The notes under the pieces were generated by a model that ran no database searches, was not told where the DNA came from, and saw nothing but the letters and a program-made list of their open reading frames with translations. 42,044 nucleotides of DNA from Methyloprofundus sp. (GTDB lineage: Bacteria > Pseudomonadota > Gammaproteobacteria > Methylococcales > Methylomonadaceae): positions 1 through 42,044 of the forward strand of contig AP023241.1 in the NCBI GenBank assembly GCA_016592635.1, in the 5' to 3' direction. This document shows positions 25,902-34,893 of the stretch, in pieces; positions within the stretch are counted from its first letter, which is position 1, and every line of letters starts with the position of its first letter. A program made the position numbers and the translations under genes.

Positions 25902-26018
25902 GGCCACTGCCTAGTGTTATAAGAGTTATAAAGAAGTGTTATAGTGTTACGGATTTTTCAATATCTCTAATTTAACATATAAATCAATATATTACCTTGT
26001 GGGTAACTTTTTATTTTA

Positions 26019-26236
26019 CCCCTGAAACTACGTGAATTTAGCCTTAATACTACGAAATAAAAGCCCCTAAAACTACGCCATTTAGTCCTTGAAACTACGT
26101 TATGCCCCTGAAATCACGAAGCTACCCCTAAAACTACGAATAAATATTTGACATTAACCCATGAAACTACGAAAATATAGGAGTAGTTTTTCTAAAAGTC
26201 CCTAAAACTACGAATAAATAAAGATTTCAGGGGCCA
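26019..26236 (+). repeat. Iterons of rep5: about eight degenerate CCCTRAAACTACG repeats plus an inverted copy
   Basis: Direct copies of CCCCTGAAACTACG-type units occur irregularly from 26019 to about 26213, with variants such as CCTTGAAACTACG, CCCTGAAATCACG and CCCTAAAACTACGAA. An inverted GATTTCAGGGGCC lies at 26223-26235 between the iterons and the ribosome site and could be the rep operator. Spacing is looser than in the other origins. Confidence 0.8.
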
Positions 26237-26254
26237 ATTTTAAGGACTTCAAAA

Positions 26255-27277
26255 GTGACTGAACCGTTATTACCTATTCGTCATCCTGAAAAGGATTTAT
26301 TTATTTGTGATTTTGGGGAAGTCATCCCCAAAAGCGATATCGCCAGTATGGAACATCCTTTATTTAGCCTATCTACAAAAATAGATACCAAAATAAGGAA
26401 TTATGAACATAATGAAAATACTGTGAAAATAGCCCCTAGTGCTTATGGAATGGCGACTATTCATGATAAAGATATTCTGATTTATTGTATTTCACAACTG
26501 ATGGCTGGAATTAATCAAGGAGAGACTCCTAGTAGAAAAGTTCGTTTTAAAGCACATGACTTACTGATCACAACAAACCGACCTACTGGAGGAGAAAGTT
26601 ACAAGCGATTACGGCGGGCATTTGATCGTCTAGCAGGTACACTCATTACAACTAATATAAAAACCAACGGACAAAAAATACTTGAAGGTTTTCATATTAT
26701 CGACAGTTATAAAGTCGTAATAGATGATCCACAAACTAAGCGTATGGTTGAACTAGAAATCACACTATCAGAATGGCTATACAACTCTGTTTTAGGCAAA
26801 GAGGTACTCAGTATTAATCGTGACTATTTTCGCCTCAGGAAGCCCATAGAGCGCCGAATTTATGAAATAGCACGCAAACACTGCGGTAAACAAAAACAGT
26901 GGCATATCGGTATTGAGAAGCTACATAAAAAGGTAGGTTCAACAGGGTCGCTTAAAAAATTCAAAGAATCCATTCGCCATATCATAAAATTCAATCATTT
27001 ACCTGATTACAATATCAGCATCGAACGTGGCAATGTGATCTTTCATTATCATCATTATGAAGAAGAACCCATTGTAGTACACGAAAATCATGATGCATTA
27101 ATCAAACCCGAAACCATTGAAAAAGCCAGGCGAATTTTAGGACGTACTTTTGATGTGTATGCGATTGAAGCAGATTGGATGCATTGGTGGGAACAATCTG
27201 GTAAACCAGAATTACAAAGTCCTGATGGTGCTTTTATTAATTTTTGTAAAGTGAGGATGGAGCAAGAAATACCGTAA
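26255..27277 (+). CDS. Plasmid replication initiator, RPA/RepA family (rep5)
   Basis: 340-residue initiator with a GTG start at 26255 and an AAGGAC ribosome site. RPA-family landmarks: EPLLPIRHPEKDLFICDFGE (N-terminus), MEHPLFSLSTK, GMATIHDKDILIYCISQL (about residue 68-86), FRLRKPIERRIYEIARKHCG (about 190-210). The C-terminus after residue 280 (KARRILGRTFDVYAIEADWM, then HWWEQSGKP and FINFCKVR) is unlike rep1 and rep8 and lacks the AKPGES tail; it matches an alternative RPA C-terminal domain type in general look. It belongs with rep1 and rep8 but is the most divergent of the three. It is followed 180 bp later by the rep6 iterons. Confidence 0.93.
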   Translation: MTEPLLPIRHPEKDLFICDFGEVIPKSDIASMEHPLFSLSTKIDTKIRNYEHNENTVKIAPSAYGMATIHDKDILIYCISQLMAGINQGETPSRKVRFKAHDLLITTNRPTGGESYKRLRRAFDRLAGTLITTNIKTNGQKILEGFHIIDSYKVVIDDPQTKRMVELEITLSEWLYNSVLGKEVLSINRDYFRLRKPIERRIYEIARKHCGKQKQWHIGIEKLHKKVGSTGSLKKFKESIRHIIKFNHLPDYNISIERGNVIFHYHHYEEEPIVVHENHDALIKPETIEKARRILGRTFDVYAIEADWMHWWEQSGKPELQSPDGAFINFCKVRMEQEIP

Positions 27278-27359
27278 TACTCTCTATTTATTCAACAATG
27301 TCATTCGATAAATCTCATCTAAATCAGAAATGCTAGAAAAAGGGAGTTATTTTCCGTAT

Positions 27360-27368
27360 TGTGGATAA
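27360..27368 (-). promoter_or_regulatory. DnaA box (reverse orientation)
   Basis: TGTGGATAA, the exact reverse complement of TTATCCACA, about 90 bp upstream of the rep6 iterons. Confidence 0.55.
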
Positions 27369-27460
27369 CTGTTCCTTTTGCGTTGCTTTTCTTATTTACT
27401 TCTTGTTTACTCTTGTTTTCGGCCTCAATCTGGCCTTTTAAATCAATATGTTATAAGTCT

Positions 27461-27607
27461 AAATATCACAAATCCGTACTGAAATATCACAAATCCGTAC
27501 TGAAATATCACAAATCCGTACTGAAATATCACAAATCCGTACTGAAATATCACAAATCCGTACTGAAATATCACAAATATAATTATAAGTTACATTTGTG
27601 ATATTTA
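27461..27607 (+). repeat. Iterons of rep6: six 21-bp direct repeats plus an inverted half
   Basis: Copies begin at 27461, 27482, 27503, 27524, 27545 and 27566, period 21, core AAATATCACAAATCCGTAC. The last copy is diverged after AAATATCACAAAT. An inverted ACATTTGTGATATTTA (27592-27607) lies before the rep6 start and could be the operator. Confidence 0.92.
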
Positions 27608-27665
27608 TAGAACTACAATATACTTTTAATTTTAGTCAAAACCATTTTATTTTTAACGGGTTATT

Positions 27666-28502
27666 GTGAATAAACTAACGATTTATAAAGGAAATGATTT
27701 AATTAGCGCTAACTACAAATTATCTTTAAACGAGCAGCGTTTAATTTTGAGTTGTATTGGACAACTGAAGTCTAATGAACCACTCACTAGTGATATGTGG
27801 ATAGAAGTATCAATTTCTGATTACGCTAAAGCATTTAACATTGATAATAAAAGAGCTTACATTGAACTAAAAGAAATTGAAAAAAAGCTGTTTGAACGCT
27901 ATGTTTTTATTGATGCCGAGGCTCTACCAAAAGAGACTAGGCATAACTTCAATGCAAATCATAAAATAAAAACGCGCTGGGTGAGTCATGTTGCTTACAA
28001 TGCTGAAGAACAAAAAATTGCCATTGGCTTTGCGCCGTTAATTATTCCTTACCTCAGTCAACTGCAAAAAGAATTCACTAAATATAAACTGGAGCATGTT
28101 TCCCAAATGAGCTCGATTTATGCGGTTAGAATTTATGAAATATTGGCGCAACATCAATTTAAAGATAAAAAAGAAGTGACTATATCACTGCTGGATTTAC
28201 GTGAAAAACTACAACTTGAAGACAAATATGCCTTGTTTGGGCATTTTACCAGTCGGGTATTGGTGCCTGCTGAAAAACAAATTAATCAATATTCAAATTT
28301 CACGATGCAATATGACTTAATAAAAAAAGGTCGTAAAGTGAATGCAATCCGTTTTAAATTTTTCTTTAAAGAGGGACAGGAAGCCACCAGAGCCTCGAAA
28401 AATAATCCATGGCAGCACCCAACAGAAAAAGACATTATCAAGCAAGCACGACCTGGTGAAACCTACCAACAAGTACGCAACCGTCTGGCAGGTAATACAT
28501 AG
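27666..28502 (+). CDS. Plasmid replication initiator, Rep_3 family (rep6)
   Basis: 278-residue initiator with a GTG start at 27666. Rep_3 landmarks: LTIYKGNDLISANYKLSLNE (N-terminus), FTKYKLEHVSQMSSIYAVRI (about 138-157), a second winged helix near 175-230 ending KKGRKVNAIRFKFFF, and the shared tail IIKQARPGETYQQVRNRL (residues about 256-273). It carries a longer insertion in domain 1 (ALPKETRHNFNANHKIKTRW) than rep2 or rep3. The stop is 24 bp before the first iteron of the decayed rep7 replicon. No clear ribosome site is seen, so expression may be low. Confidence 0.9.
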   Translation: MNKLTIYKGNDLISANYKLSLNEQRLILSCIGQLKSNEPLTSDMWIEVSISDYAKAFNIDNKRAYIELKEIEKKLFERYVFIDAEALPKETRHNFNANHKIKTRWVSHVAYNAEEQKIAIGFAPLIIPYLSQLQKEFTKYKLEHVSQMSSIYAVRIYEILAQHQFKDKKEVTISLLDLREKLQLEDKYALFGHFTSRVLVPAEKQINQYSNFTMQYDLIKKGRKVNAIRFKFFFKEGQEATRASKNNPWQHPTEKDIIKQARPGETYQQVRNRLAGNT

Positions 28503-28526
28503 GCAAGCAATAAACTTAAAATTGAT

Positions 28527-28708
28527 ATGACGAGAGATTGCTAGTCAATATTTTCATCCCTATGTTTATTTTTCTAAATGCTCTACAGGGCAGGAAACAT
28601 CAGGAAATATAAAATTTATATCGAAAAATAAGCGTGTTATATGAGAATAAATTAAAGGGATATAACGAGAGATTGCTAGTATATGACGAGAAGGTATTTC
28701 ATTTCTCG
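28527..28708 (+). repeat. Iteron remnants of rep7
   Basis: ATGACGAGAGATTGCTAGT at 28527-28545, TAACGAGAGATTGCTAGT at about 28663-28680, then ATGACGAGAAGG followed by an inverted TTTCTCGTCAT, forming a hairpin TGACGAGAA...TTCTCGTCA (about 28684-28711). Similar to the rep2 and rep3 iterons in the AACGA-N-ATT part. Confidence 0.65.
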
Positions 28709-28731
28709 TCATATCACCCCGTATATAAATA

Positions 28732-28848
28732 CGTAGGTCGGAATAGCTTATCAAGCGAAGCGCAGATAACGTTTTCCGACAAGATGAGGCACGTTGTCTG
28801 TGTATTGACTTATCTTTGGTGGAAACGCTAAAGCTATTCCACCCTACG
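28732..28848. mobile_element. MITE-like or palindromic intergenic element
   Basis: 117 bp bounded by imperfect 18-bp terminal inverted repeats: CGTAGGTCGGAATAGCTT at the left and the reverse complement of CGTAGGGTGGAATAGCTT at the right (2 differences). No coding capacity. Sequences of this CGTAGGGTGGAATA type are familiar as dispersed palindromic repeats in gammaproteobacteria. It lies between the rep7 iterons and the rep7 remnant. Confidence 0.65.
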
Positions 28849-29008
28849 CCCTTTTTAATTTTTATACTTGTTTTAATATTTTAGCGTTTGCAATAAATTG
28901 ATTACTAAAGGGTTTTAAGGAGATAAAGGGAGTAATGGGTTGCTTTATAGGAAATTGAATATTAACCTCCTATAATAAAACTAACAATCATAATGAGTTG
29001 ATATTCAG

Positions 29009-29332
29009 TCGCTAAAAAAACAGTTTCAAATTGAAGGTAAATATAAATCAATCAAAGATTTTAAGAAATACGTGATTGAACCCGCCATTAACGATATTAA
29101 TACCCATGCAAACTACACGGTGCAATGGACCCAAAGTAAAACCGGCCGCAGAGTTACGCATTTAAATTTTGTTTTTGATGAAAAACAAAATGATAAATCG
29201 CCAGCGCACACGAAGGAACTAACTATTGGGGGTGTTAAATATTCAGAAATATCCCACTTAGCAAAGCCAGGGGAATCATGGGAACAAGCCGCCGCGCGCA
29301 TTAAAGCAAAAAAGGCAGGCAAGTTAAAGTAG
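29009..29332 (+). pseudogene. 5'-truncated Rep_3 initiator gene (rep7 remnant)
   Basis: 108 codons matching the second winged helix and tail of rep3: SLKKQFQIEGKYKSIKDFKK, VIEPAINDINTHANYTVQW, TGRRVTHLNFVF, and a final HLAKPGESWEQAAARIKAKK. The N-terminal domain (about 170 residues) is absent, so the gene cannot be a full initiator. A GTG at 29072 could start a shorter product, but no ribosome site supports it. Its iterons survive upstream. It is interpreted as a decayed replicon, with the intervening region replaced or deleted, partly by a MITE-like element. Confidence 0.75.
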
Positions 29333-29382
29333 CTTGTGGGTGAGGCACGAACCTAATACCAATCCTAGTAAATAATTCCCCT

Positions 29383-29466
29383 AATACCGTCATTCCCGAG
29401 GTCTTTTTATCGGGAATCCATTCGCGTAGTAGATTCCTGCTAAAAGCACGCAGGAATGACGGTATT
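29383..29466. repeat. REP/palindromic element with perfect terminal inverted repeats
   Basis: 84 bp flanked by AATACCGTCATTCC and its exact reverse complement GGAATGACGGTATT. Internal GGGAATCC and GATTCCTGC half-palindromes are typical of the CGTCATTCCCG-type intergenic repeats of proteobacteria. It is noncoding and located 3' of the DUF6447-type gene. Confidence 0.65.
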
Positions 29467-29499
29467 TTTAAAGTTAGGGTATCAATATATTGGGATTGC

Positions 29500-29697
29500 T
29501 TACTTAGGCAACAAACCTTTTAAAGCATTTTGATAAGCCATTCTAGCTGTAGCAGCAACCGCTGATAAAGCTTTCAATCTCGCTAATTCTGCTTCTACAA
29601 ATTGTAAACTTTGAATTTGTCCTTTCGCTTCATCGGATAAATCTTTTAGTAAATACTCTACGTTATCAATCGTTACTTTGGGTTCGTTATCGGCCAT
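29500..29697 (-). CDS. Small protein of DUF6447 type
   Basis: 65 residues. The pattern VTIDNVEYLLKDLSDEAKGQ then QSLQFVEAELARL and a helical end QNALKGLLPK resembles the DUF6447 family of short proteins, which pair a short beta N-terminus (a KITIDGKEY-like start) with a helical coil. I recall such genes as common in aquatic gammaproteobacteria; function unknown. It lies downstream of the S-layer-like gene on the same strand, separated by a terminator, so it is probably expressed on its own. An A-rich stretch (AAAGAAAAGAAA) precedes the ATG. Confidence 0.7.
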   Translation of the reverse strand: MADNEPKVTIDNVEYLLKDLSDEAKGQIQSLQFVEAELARLKALSAVAATARMAYQNALKGLLPK

Positions 29698-29728
29698 TTT
29701 CTTTTCTTTTATTAAATGTTTAAGATAT

Positions 29729-29767
29729 AAAAAAACCCCAGTGCATTGCTGAACTGAGGTTTTTTTA
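29729..29767 (-). terminator. Rho-independent terminator after the S-layer-like gene
   Basis: AAAAACCCCAGT / ACTGAGGTTTTTTT hairpin with a 10-base loop. It has A-runs and T-runs on both sides, so it can stop transcription in either direction. It lies about 120 bp past the end of the 1640-residue protein gene and 32 bp before the start of the DUF6447-type gene. Confidence 0.8.
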
Positions 29768-29886
29768 TGTTGATTCAGTATCTTAATGCAGATACCAAGG
29801 CTACTAATCTATACAGAGTTCGCCTTTGACTTAGATTTTAATAAAGATGGGCAAAATAGCTTGCCCACCTTACTAGACTATAAGAC

Positions 29887-32800
29887 TTATACTAAAGCGC
29901 CAGCAACTGAAGCATCAATTGTGTCACCAAAATCAATAGTACCGACTAAAGTAATTGAAGTGAAGTCTTTATCAGTATCATTGGCAAATGTTGAGAATAC
30001 TTTATATTCACCATCATTTTTATCATTTTCAACCATGATGATACCGTTTTGCACATTGCCAACCAAATCAGCAACTGTGTTCACATCAAAAGAACTTTCT
30101 ACGATATTACCGTAATCTTTAGTACCTGTTGTATTGGTTTCTTGAATAGCGGCCAATAAGTCAGCAGCGGTCAAGTTAGCCCAAGTTTCAGTCGCACTAC
30201 TTGCAGTATTTTCTGCAAAGTCATTAACAGTCGCCACTTCATTAGCAGTTAGTATTGATGCAGCAACACCTGTGTTTTCACCTGTTGTTGCTATTCTTAC
30301 TGTAGATGAAGCACTGTTACTTGTACTAATGTCATTGGTTAAGTAAGCAGTGAAATCCAGCATATCTAAGCCTGTATCACCCGCAGTATTAACAAAGTTA
30401 AAGATGCTGTCATCACCAAAAGACCCTTCCATTACCAAAGTGTCATTAGACGATGCATCAGTCCCTAACACGGCAACATCTGTACCTGTCCCTAAGTCGA
30501 TAGTATTATCACTGTCTGAAATACTTGTAGTACCCGCTAATGCAGCACCGCCATTACCTTGAGTCGCTAATGTTTCAGTCGTATAAGCACCACCTGCATC
30601 AATTGCTGCAATTTGAGCATCAATAACAGCTAACATACCTGCTTCATTAAGATCAGCTAGTGCCGAGTTATTGACCAAATCTTTATGCGTTGCATTCAGT
30701 GAAGATAACTCTGTAGCAGTCAAGCTAGTCGGTGCCATGATTTTGATTTCTAAATCATTCGCTTCAAAACGACCATCGACTAATGATGTGATTACCAAAG
30801 TATTAGCAGGACCATCAGTCGCCATTAATAGTTTGCTAAGTGTTGCATCATTGTTGATTGCATCTTTGATTGCTTGGTTAACTTGTAAACGGCTACCTAG
30901 ATTATCAGTCGTACCAATAGGCACTTTCTTTTCAAAACCGTTAGAAAAGTCATTAGCTGCGTCGTTAATAACGCCAGAGCTAGCATTTCTAGCACCTGAG
31001 TAAGTAACCGTTAGCATTGATTTGAACAGAATACCATCAGCCACTTCAGGGTTACTTTGCAAGTTACTAATATCTCTATTAGCAGCATTCACAGCCCAAG
31101 TTGCAACACTACCTGCAAAACCGTCAACGCTAGTCGCTGCTGCAGTACTTGTAATAGAACCTACTTTAGCAAACTGAGATGCTGCATTTTCAGCAGTAAC
31201 CGAAATATCAGCCGCTCTAACACCAACCGCACCTGAAGTAATGGTCACTGTATTTCCAGTCGCAATGGCAATATCTGCAGTCGCTTCTGAATCAACATTA
31301 TTACCATTAATTGCAATAGCCGCTTTAGCCGCCATTTGTGCTGCGGTATCTCCATTAGCAAGTGCAACAGTAACAGTCGCACCGTCACCAATCGTTAAGT
31401 TAGCCGCGTTAGTAGCCCCTGTAAAAGTCAACCCTGAGAAATCTAATACTGTGACTTCCGCAGTACCTGCAGTACCTTGAGTGACTGTGAAAGGAATAGT
31501 TTCAGTACCCGTCCAACCATAAGTAGCGGAACCATCAGCAACTACGATTTGTGATTTATTAGCAAAACCATCGTAAGTCAAGGTCACAACGTTAGCTGCC
31601 GCTGTAGCAGCACCTGCTAATTCATTAACACCATCACCATCAATATCAACAAGACCAGTGTTTAAAGCCAGCGCAACTCTCGCTGCGATAGCAGCCGCAT
31701 TATCACCAGCAAAAATAGTAACAGCATGGCCGCCAATCATAATAGATCCGGTAGTATCAACGATTAAACCAGTGAAATCTATGGTTTGCACCTCGCTAAT
31801 AGCAGCTCCATCACCTTCAGTCGTTGTAGCAACCGTAGAGTTAACAGCCGCTGTATTAGCCGCAGTTTCTATCGTAGCACCACCTAATGCAACATCAACA
31901 GCAACTGGAGATAGTTGCTCGATATCATTCTGCGTACCATAGTTAATTTGCACGGTAGTACCCGTATTAGCAGCAGCAAAATCTGTCCCTGTTGCTGTTG
32001 TTAATAAAGGTGCAGCAGCTGTCGCAGTCGTACCTGCAGCAACCAATACAACAGGCGCAACATCACCAGCAGCGGTTGTATAGGTAATTGTAAGAGCACC
32101 TGAACTTTCAGTCACACTAGCAACAGTAGCAATACCTGCAGCAGTTACTGCATTTTGCACTTTTTGTGCAACCGTTGTTGCCGTATCAGTATTTAATACC
32201 GCAGTCGTAACAGGCGTACCATTAATGTTGATTTGAATGTTACCTGACCCAGTAAGAGGACCAGCAAAAGTGATCGTTTGTACTTCTGCAACGGCTGCGG
32301 TTGCACCAGTGATAGCAAACGTATCAACAACGCCATCACCATTAACATCATCACCAGTCAAACCCACGTTATCCAAAGTGTTTAGTTTAGCCAACACTCT
32401 AGCTGCAATGGTTTGGTCGTTATCATCAGCAAAAAGCGTAACCAGATTTGGTACAACAGGGTTAACCGTTGCTAGCGAAGTGATACCAACCTGAACAGTT
32501 CCACCTACTTCAGCAGTCAATCCTGCAAAGTTTAGTGTTTGGATTTCACCGCTACCCGTTGGTGCAATACCGATACCATCATTGTTAGCATATACAGTAT
32601 CGTTACCTGAGCCACCGTTGATATTGAAATCACCAGCACCTTGCGTTCTGATCGTATCATCACCTGCATCACCATTAACTGTTAAGTTAGCGTTGATTTT
32701 GCTATTAATATACCAGTTAGTTGTTGCCGTACCTGCACCTGTACCAATTAAAGTAGTGATTTTATCATTACCGCTGTTACCATTGACGTCAAGAATAAAG

Positions 32801-34809
32801 TCTTCTCTAGTAGTGGTACCAGTACTAGTAATAGTAGGGATAGTAGGAACAGCAGCATTAGTACCTGCTACTTCTAAGTTAGCACTAGAGATACCTAATA
32901 CTAGGCTATCGTCATTAGTCCCCAAGTCATATTTAAAATCAACATTGTCAGCGGCTGCATTAGTGGCAAAATCTTGACGTTCCAAGTATTTACCAACCAC
33001 TGCACCACTTAATACCGCATCAAGAGCAACCGTACCTTCCATTGTCGATGCATCTAAAACACGCACATCAGTCAAACCTCTGGCATCGGCATCAGCACCT
33101 GGTAGATCGTTATCAACATTAGTATCACCTGCAACAACCAAGTTACCTTTGTTGTCGCCATTGACGATATTAACAACTTCTAATGTATTGTTAGTCGATT
33201 GAATTTCTTGTAATTCACTGTTGCGCTCAACAATAATATCAAACTGCTCAACACCTTTAGAGTTAGACGTTGCGCCTGAGCCTGTTCCGACTAGGCTTGC
33301 GTCTGCGCCGATAGAAAGGCCACCGACAACCAAGTCACCACCCATTGAACCACGACCTACATCATCAAGCAGGATGTTGGCAGTAATGAGGTTACTTGTT
33401 ACTTGTGGATCACCTTGTGCTACTGTTGCAGAGAATGCATTGTTTGGTGGTAATACGCCATCAAGAGCCCAACCGATGGTAGGATCCGGTGCTATTTTTC
33501 CGTCAGCAGCGGTTAGCTCATATTCATCAGCAAATCTTTTTTCACCATCTTTACTAATGAATTGATCAGAATCAATTTTTCTAACAATGTCAATGCCTTG
33601 TAGTGAATCACTAAAAGGACCATCTGCTTTTGCAGCATTGAAAGCATCTTCTATAGCTACCCACATTTGATCATAAGTATCAACAGCTGTTAGATCAAAA
33701 GAAAGTATCACTGGCTGCTCATTGACTAAAAAGGCAACTTTTGTATAAGGGATATCATCTAATGGTTTTTCTGAATCAAAACCTTTATCTATTTCAAGTT
33801 GGTTACCAACAGATAGAGTAATTGAATTACTTTCTTTTTCACCTTCGGGGGTAAGTGAGTGTTGATCAAAATAAACACCCAAATCAACTAGGCCAGGATC
33901 AGTAGAGACCATTGCTACCGTCACATCTTGTGTGATTTGATCAGACTCATCACCATAAGCATCTTTTCTTAAGACACGTACATCTTCGATGATCACATCA
34001 GCACGAGAGTTGTTAGACTCATACCAATTTGTACCTTTCATGCGTTCAGCATCAATTTGTACAGCAGTAGACATGTTGTTGTCATTACTGTCGTTAGTTT
34101 CCGCTGCTGCTTCAGCGCGTACTAATAATTTTTCAACACTTGTTGTATGTGGTGTAATCGCAAAGTTTTGTGAGTTACCAATATCTGCAAATAATGTATC
34201 CGTACCTGCACCACCATCAAGAATATCGCCTGATTGTAGTGTATTTTGGTTGTCAAAGATAAATGCATTAAATACATCATTTGCATCCGTACCAGCCAAG
34301 TTGTCTTGAGCGGTTGTTAGCAAAATATCATCGCCTACAACTGGTCCGCCATCAGGATTGTTAACATCAGGGTTTGCAGGATTTGCAGAGTAAACTAATG
34401 ATTTAACTACCATATCATTGAATTTAGTCACTGACTCACCTAATAGAGGATCAGTCCATAGGTTTGTATATTGGTTAGTGATTTCTAATACTTTTGCACC
34501 CCATTCCGCTTCAGGAACCGTGTTAAGTTGTGCAGTGATATAAGTTTCAAGTAACTCAATTACGTTTGAACCATCATCTGTTTCTAAATCAGCGTCAACT
34601 TGGTAGTTTGCAGCAACGGTTGCAGCTAGAGACTCAGCATCAGCAGGTGCTAGTGCACCGACTAACGCATTTGATAATGCATCTACACTTGTTTCTGCAA
34701 CGTAATCTTGGAAGTTCGTGTAGAACGTGTTTCCAGGTTGTACGCCAAACAATGCTTCTACAATGCGAATAATTTGTGCATTGGTACCTAATAAGGGTAA
34801 ATCACCCAT
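29887..34809 (-). CDS. Large RTX S-layer-like/surface protein, type I secretion substrate
   Basis: 1640 residues from the ATG at 34809, chosen because a GGAG ribosome site lies 7 bases upstream; a TTG five codons earlier is less likely. The protein is acidic, rich in Ala, Thr, Asn, Asp and lacks Cys. No N-terminal signal peptide is seen, as expected for T1SS. The N-terminal domain (1-150) is helical. RTX-like nonapeptides occur near residue 200 (GDILDGGAGTDTLFADI) and 710-735 (VNGDAGDDTIRTQG, INGGSGNDTVYANN). Residues about 755-1220 hold at least four diverged modules starting with VQTI-F-GL and a GDNAAAIAARV-type helix. The acidic C-terminus fits an uncleaved secretion signal. It resembles RTX S-layer proteins. 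A perfect Crp-type site lies upstream. Confidence 0.85.
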   Translation of the reverse strand: MGDLPLLGTNAQIIRIVEALFGVQPGNTFYTNFQDYVAETSVDALSNALVGALAPADAESLAATVAANYQVDADLETDDGSNVIELLETYITAQLNTVPEAEWGAKVLEITNQYTNLWTDPLLGESVTKFNDMVVKSLVYSANPANPDVNNPDGGPVVGDDILLTTAQDNLAGTDANDVFNAFIFDNQNTLQSGDILDGGAGTDTLFADIGNSQNFAITPHTTSVEKLLVRAEAAAETNDSNDNNMSTAVQIDAERMKGTNWYESNNSRADVIIEDVRVLRKDAYGDESDQITQDVTVAMVSTDPGLVDLGVYFDQHSLTPEGEKESNSITLSVGNQLEIDKGFDSEKPLDDIPYTKVAFLVNEQPVILSFDLTAVDTYDQMWVAIEDAFNAAKADGPFSDSLQGIDIVRKIDSDQFISKDGEKRFADEYELTAADGKIAPDPTIGWALDGVLPPNNAFSATVAQGDPQVTSNLITANILLDDVGRGSMGGDLVVGGLSIGADASLVGTGSGATSNSKGVEQFDIIVERNSELQEIQSTNNTLEVVNIVNGDNKGNLVVAGDTNVDNDLPGADADARGLTDVRVLDASTMEGTVALDAVLSGAVVGKYLERQDFATNAAADNVDFKYDLGTNDDSLVLGISSANLEVAGTNAAVPTIPTITSTGTTTREDFILDVNGNSGNDKITTLIGTGAGTATTNWYINSKINANLTVNGDAGDDTIRTQGAGDFNINGGSGNDTVYANNDGIGIAPTGSGEIQTLNFAGLTAEVGGTVQVGITSLATVNPVVPNLVTLFADDNDQTIAARVLAKLNTLDNVGLTGDDVNGDGVVDTFAITGATAAVAEVQTITFAGPLTGSGNIQININGTPVTTAVLNTDTATTVAQKVQNAVTAAGIATVASVTESSGALTITYTTAAGDVAPVVLVAAGTTATAAAPLLTTATGTDFAAANTGTTVQINYGTQNDIEQLSPVAVDVALGGATIETAANTAAVNSTVATTTEGDGAAISEVQTIDFTGLIVDTTGSIMIGGHAVTIFAGDNAAAIAARVALALNTGLVDIDGDGVNELAGAATAAANVVTLTYDGFANKSQIVVADGSATYGWTGTETIPFTVTQGTAGTAEVTVLDFSGLTFTGATNAANLTIGDGATVTVALANGDTAAQMAAKAAIAINGNNVDSEATADIAIATGNTVTITSGAVGVRAADISVTAENAASQFAKVGSITSTAAATSVDGFAGSVATWAVNAANRDISNLQSNPEVADGILFKSMLTVTYSGARNASSGVINDAANDFSNGFEKKVPIGTTDNLGSRLQVNQAIKDAINNDATLSKLLMATDGPANTLVITSLVDGRFEANDLEIKIMAPTSLTATELSSLNATHKDLVNNSALADLNEAGMLAVIDAQIAAIDAGGAYTTETLATQGNGGAALAGTTSISDSDNTIDLGTGTDVAVLGTDASSNDTLVMEGSFGDDSIFNFVNTAGDTGLDMLDFTAYLTNDISTSNSASSTVRIATTGENTGVAASILTANEVATVNDFAENTASSATETWANLTAADLLAAIQETNTTGTKDYGNIVESSFDVNTVADLVGNVQNGIIMVENDKNDGEYKVFSTFANDTDKDFTSITLVGTIDFGDTIDASVAGALV

Positions 34810-34893
34810 GTTGTTCTCCAGCAAATAAGTTATAAATTAAAATGAAAAGTTTTTAGTCGACTAAATACTCTTTAAAGAATGAAACAATCCTGT

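Larger units (their letters stand above)
25575..26254. other. Putative replication origin 5 (noncoding)
   Basis: No gene. It contains the PEP-CTERM upstream region, a cluster of CTGACA/TGTCAG inverted repeats (25785-25848), a DnaA box at 25893-25901, short GTGTTATA repeats (25913-25960), an AT-rich run, and the rep5 iterons from 26019. This is a full iteron-origin layout. Confidence 0.6.
27278..27665. other. Putative replication origin 6 (noncoding)
   Basis: Region between rep5 and rep6. It holds a DnaA box (27360-27368), a T-rich stretch (27375-27440), the rep6 iterons (27461-27585) and an inverted iteron half (27592-27607) near the rep6 start. An 80-codon reading frame across it encodes the iterons as a YHKSVLK repeat and is not considered a gene. 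Confidence 0.6.
28503..29008. other. Remnant of replication origin 7 (noncoding)
   Basis: Contains iterons of an origin (28527-28708), a MITE-like inverted-repeat element (28732-28848) and AT-rich sequence leading into a 5'-truncated rep gene. The N-terminal half of that rep is missing. No gene is seen. Confidence 0.55.

Noticed and set aside
27359..27601. 80-codon reading frame with a YHKSVLK repeat
   Set aside because: The repeat is simply the rep6 iterons (21 bp, divisible by three) read as codons; no ribosome site or family match.
28634..28831. 65-codon plus-strand frame
   Set aside because: It spans iteron remnants and the MITE-like element; no start signal or homology is evident.
29786..34772. 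Many plus-strand reading frames of 68-131 codons
   Set aside because: They lie antisense to the low-complexity S-layer-like gene, have no ribosome sites, and come from its Ala/Thr-rich codon pattern.
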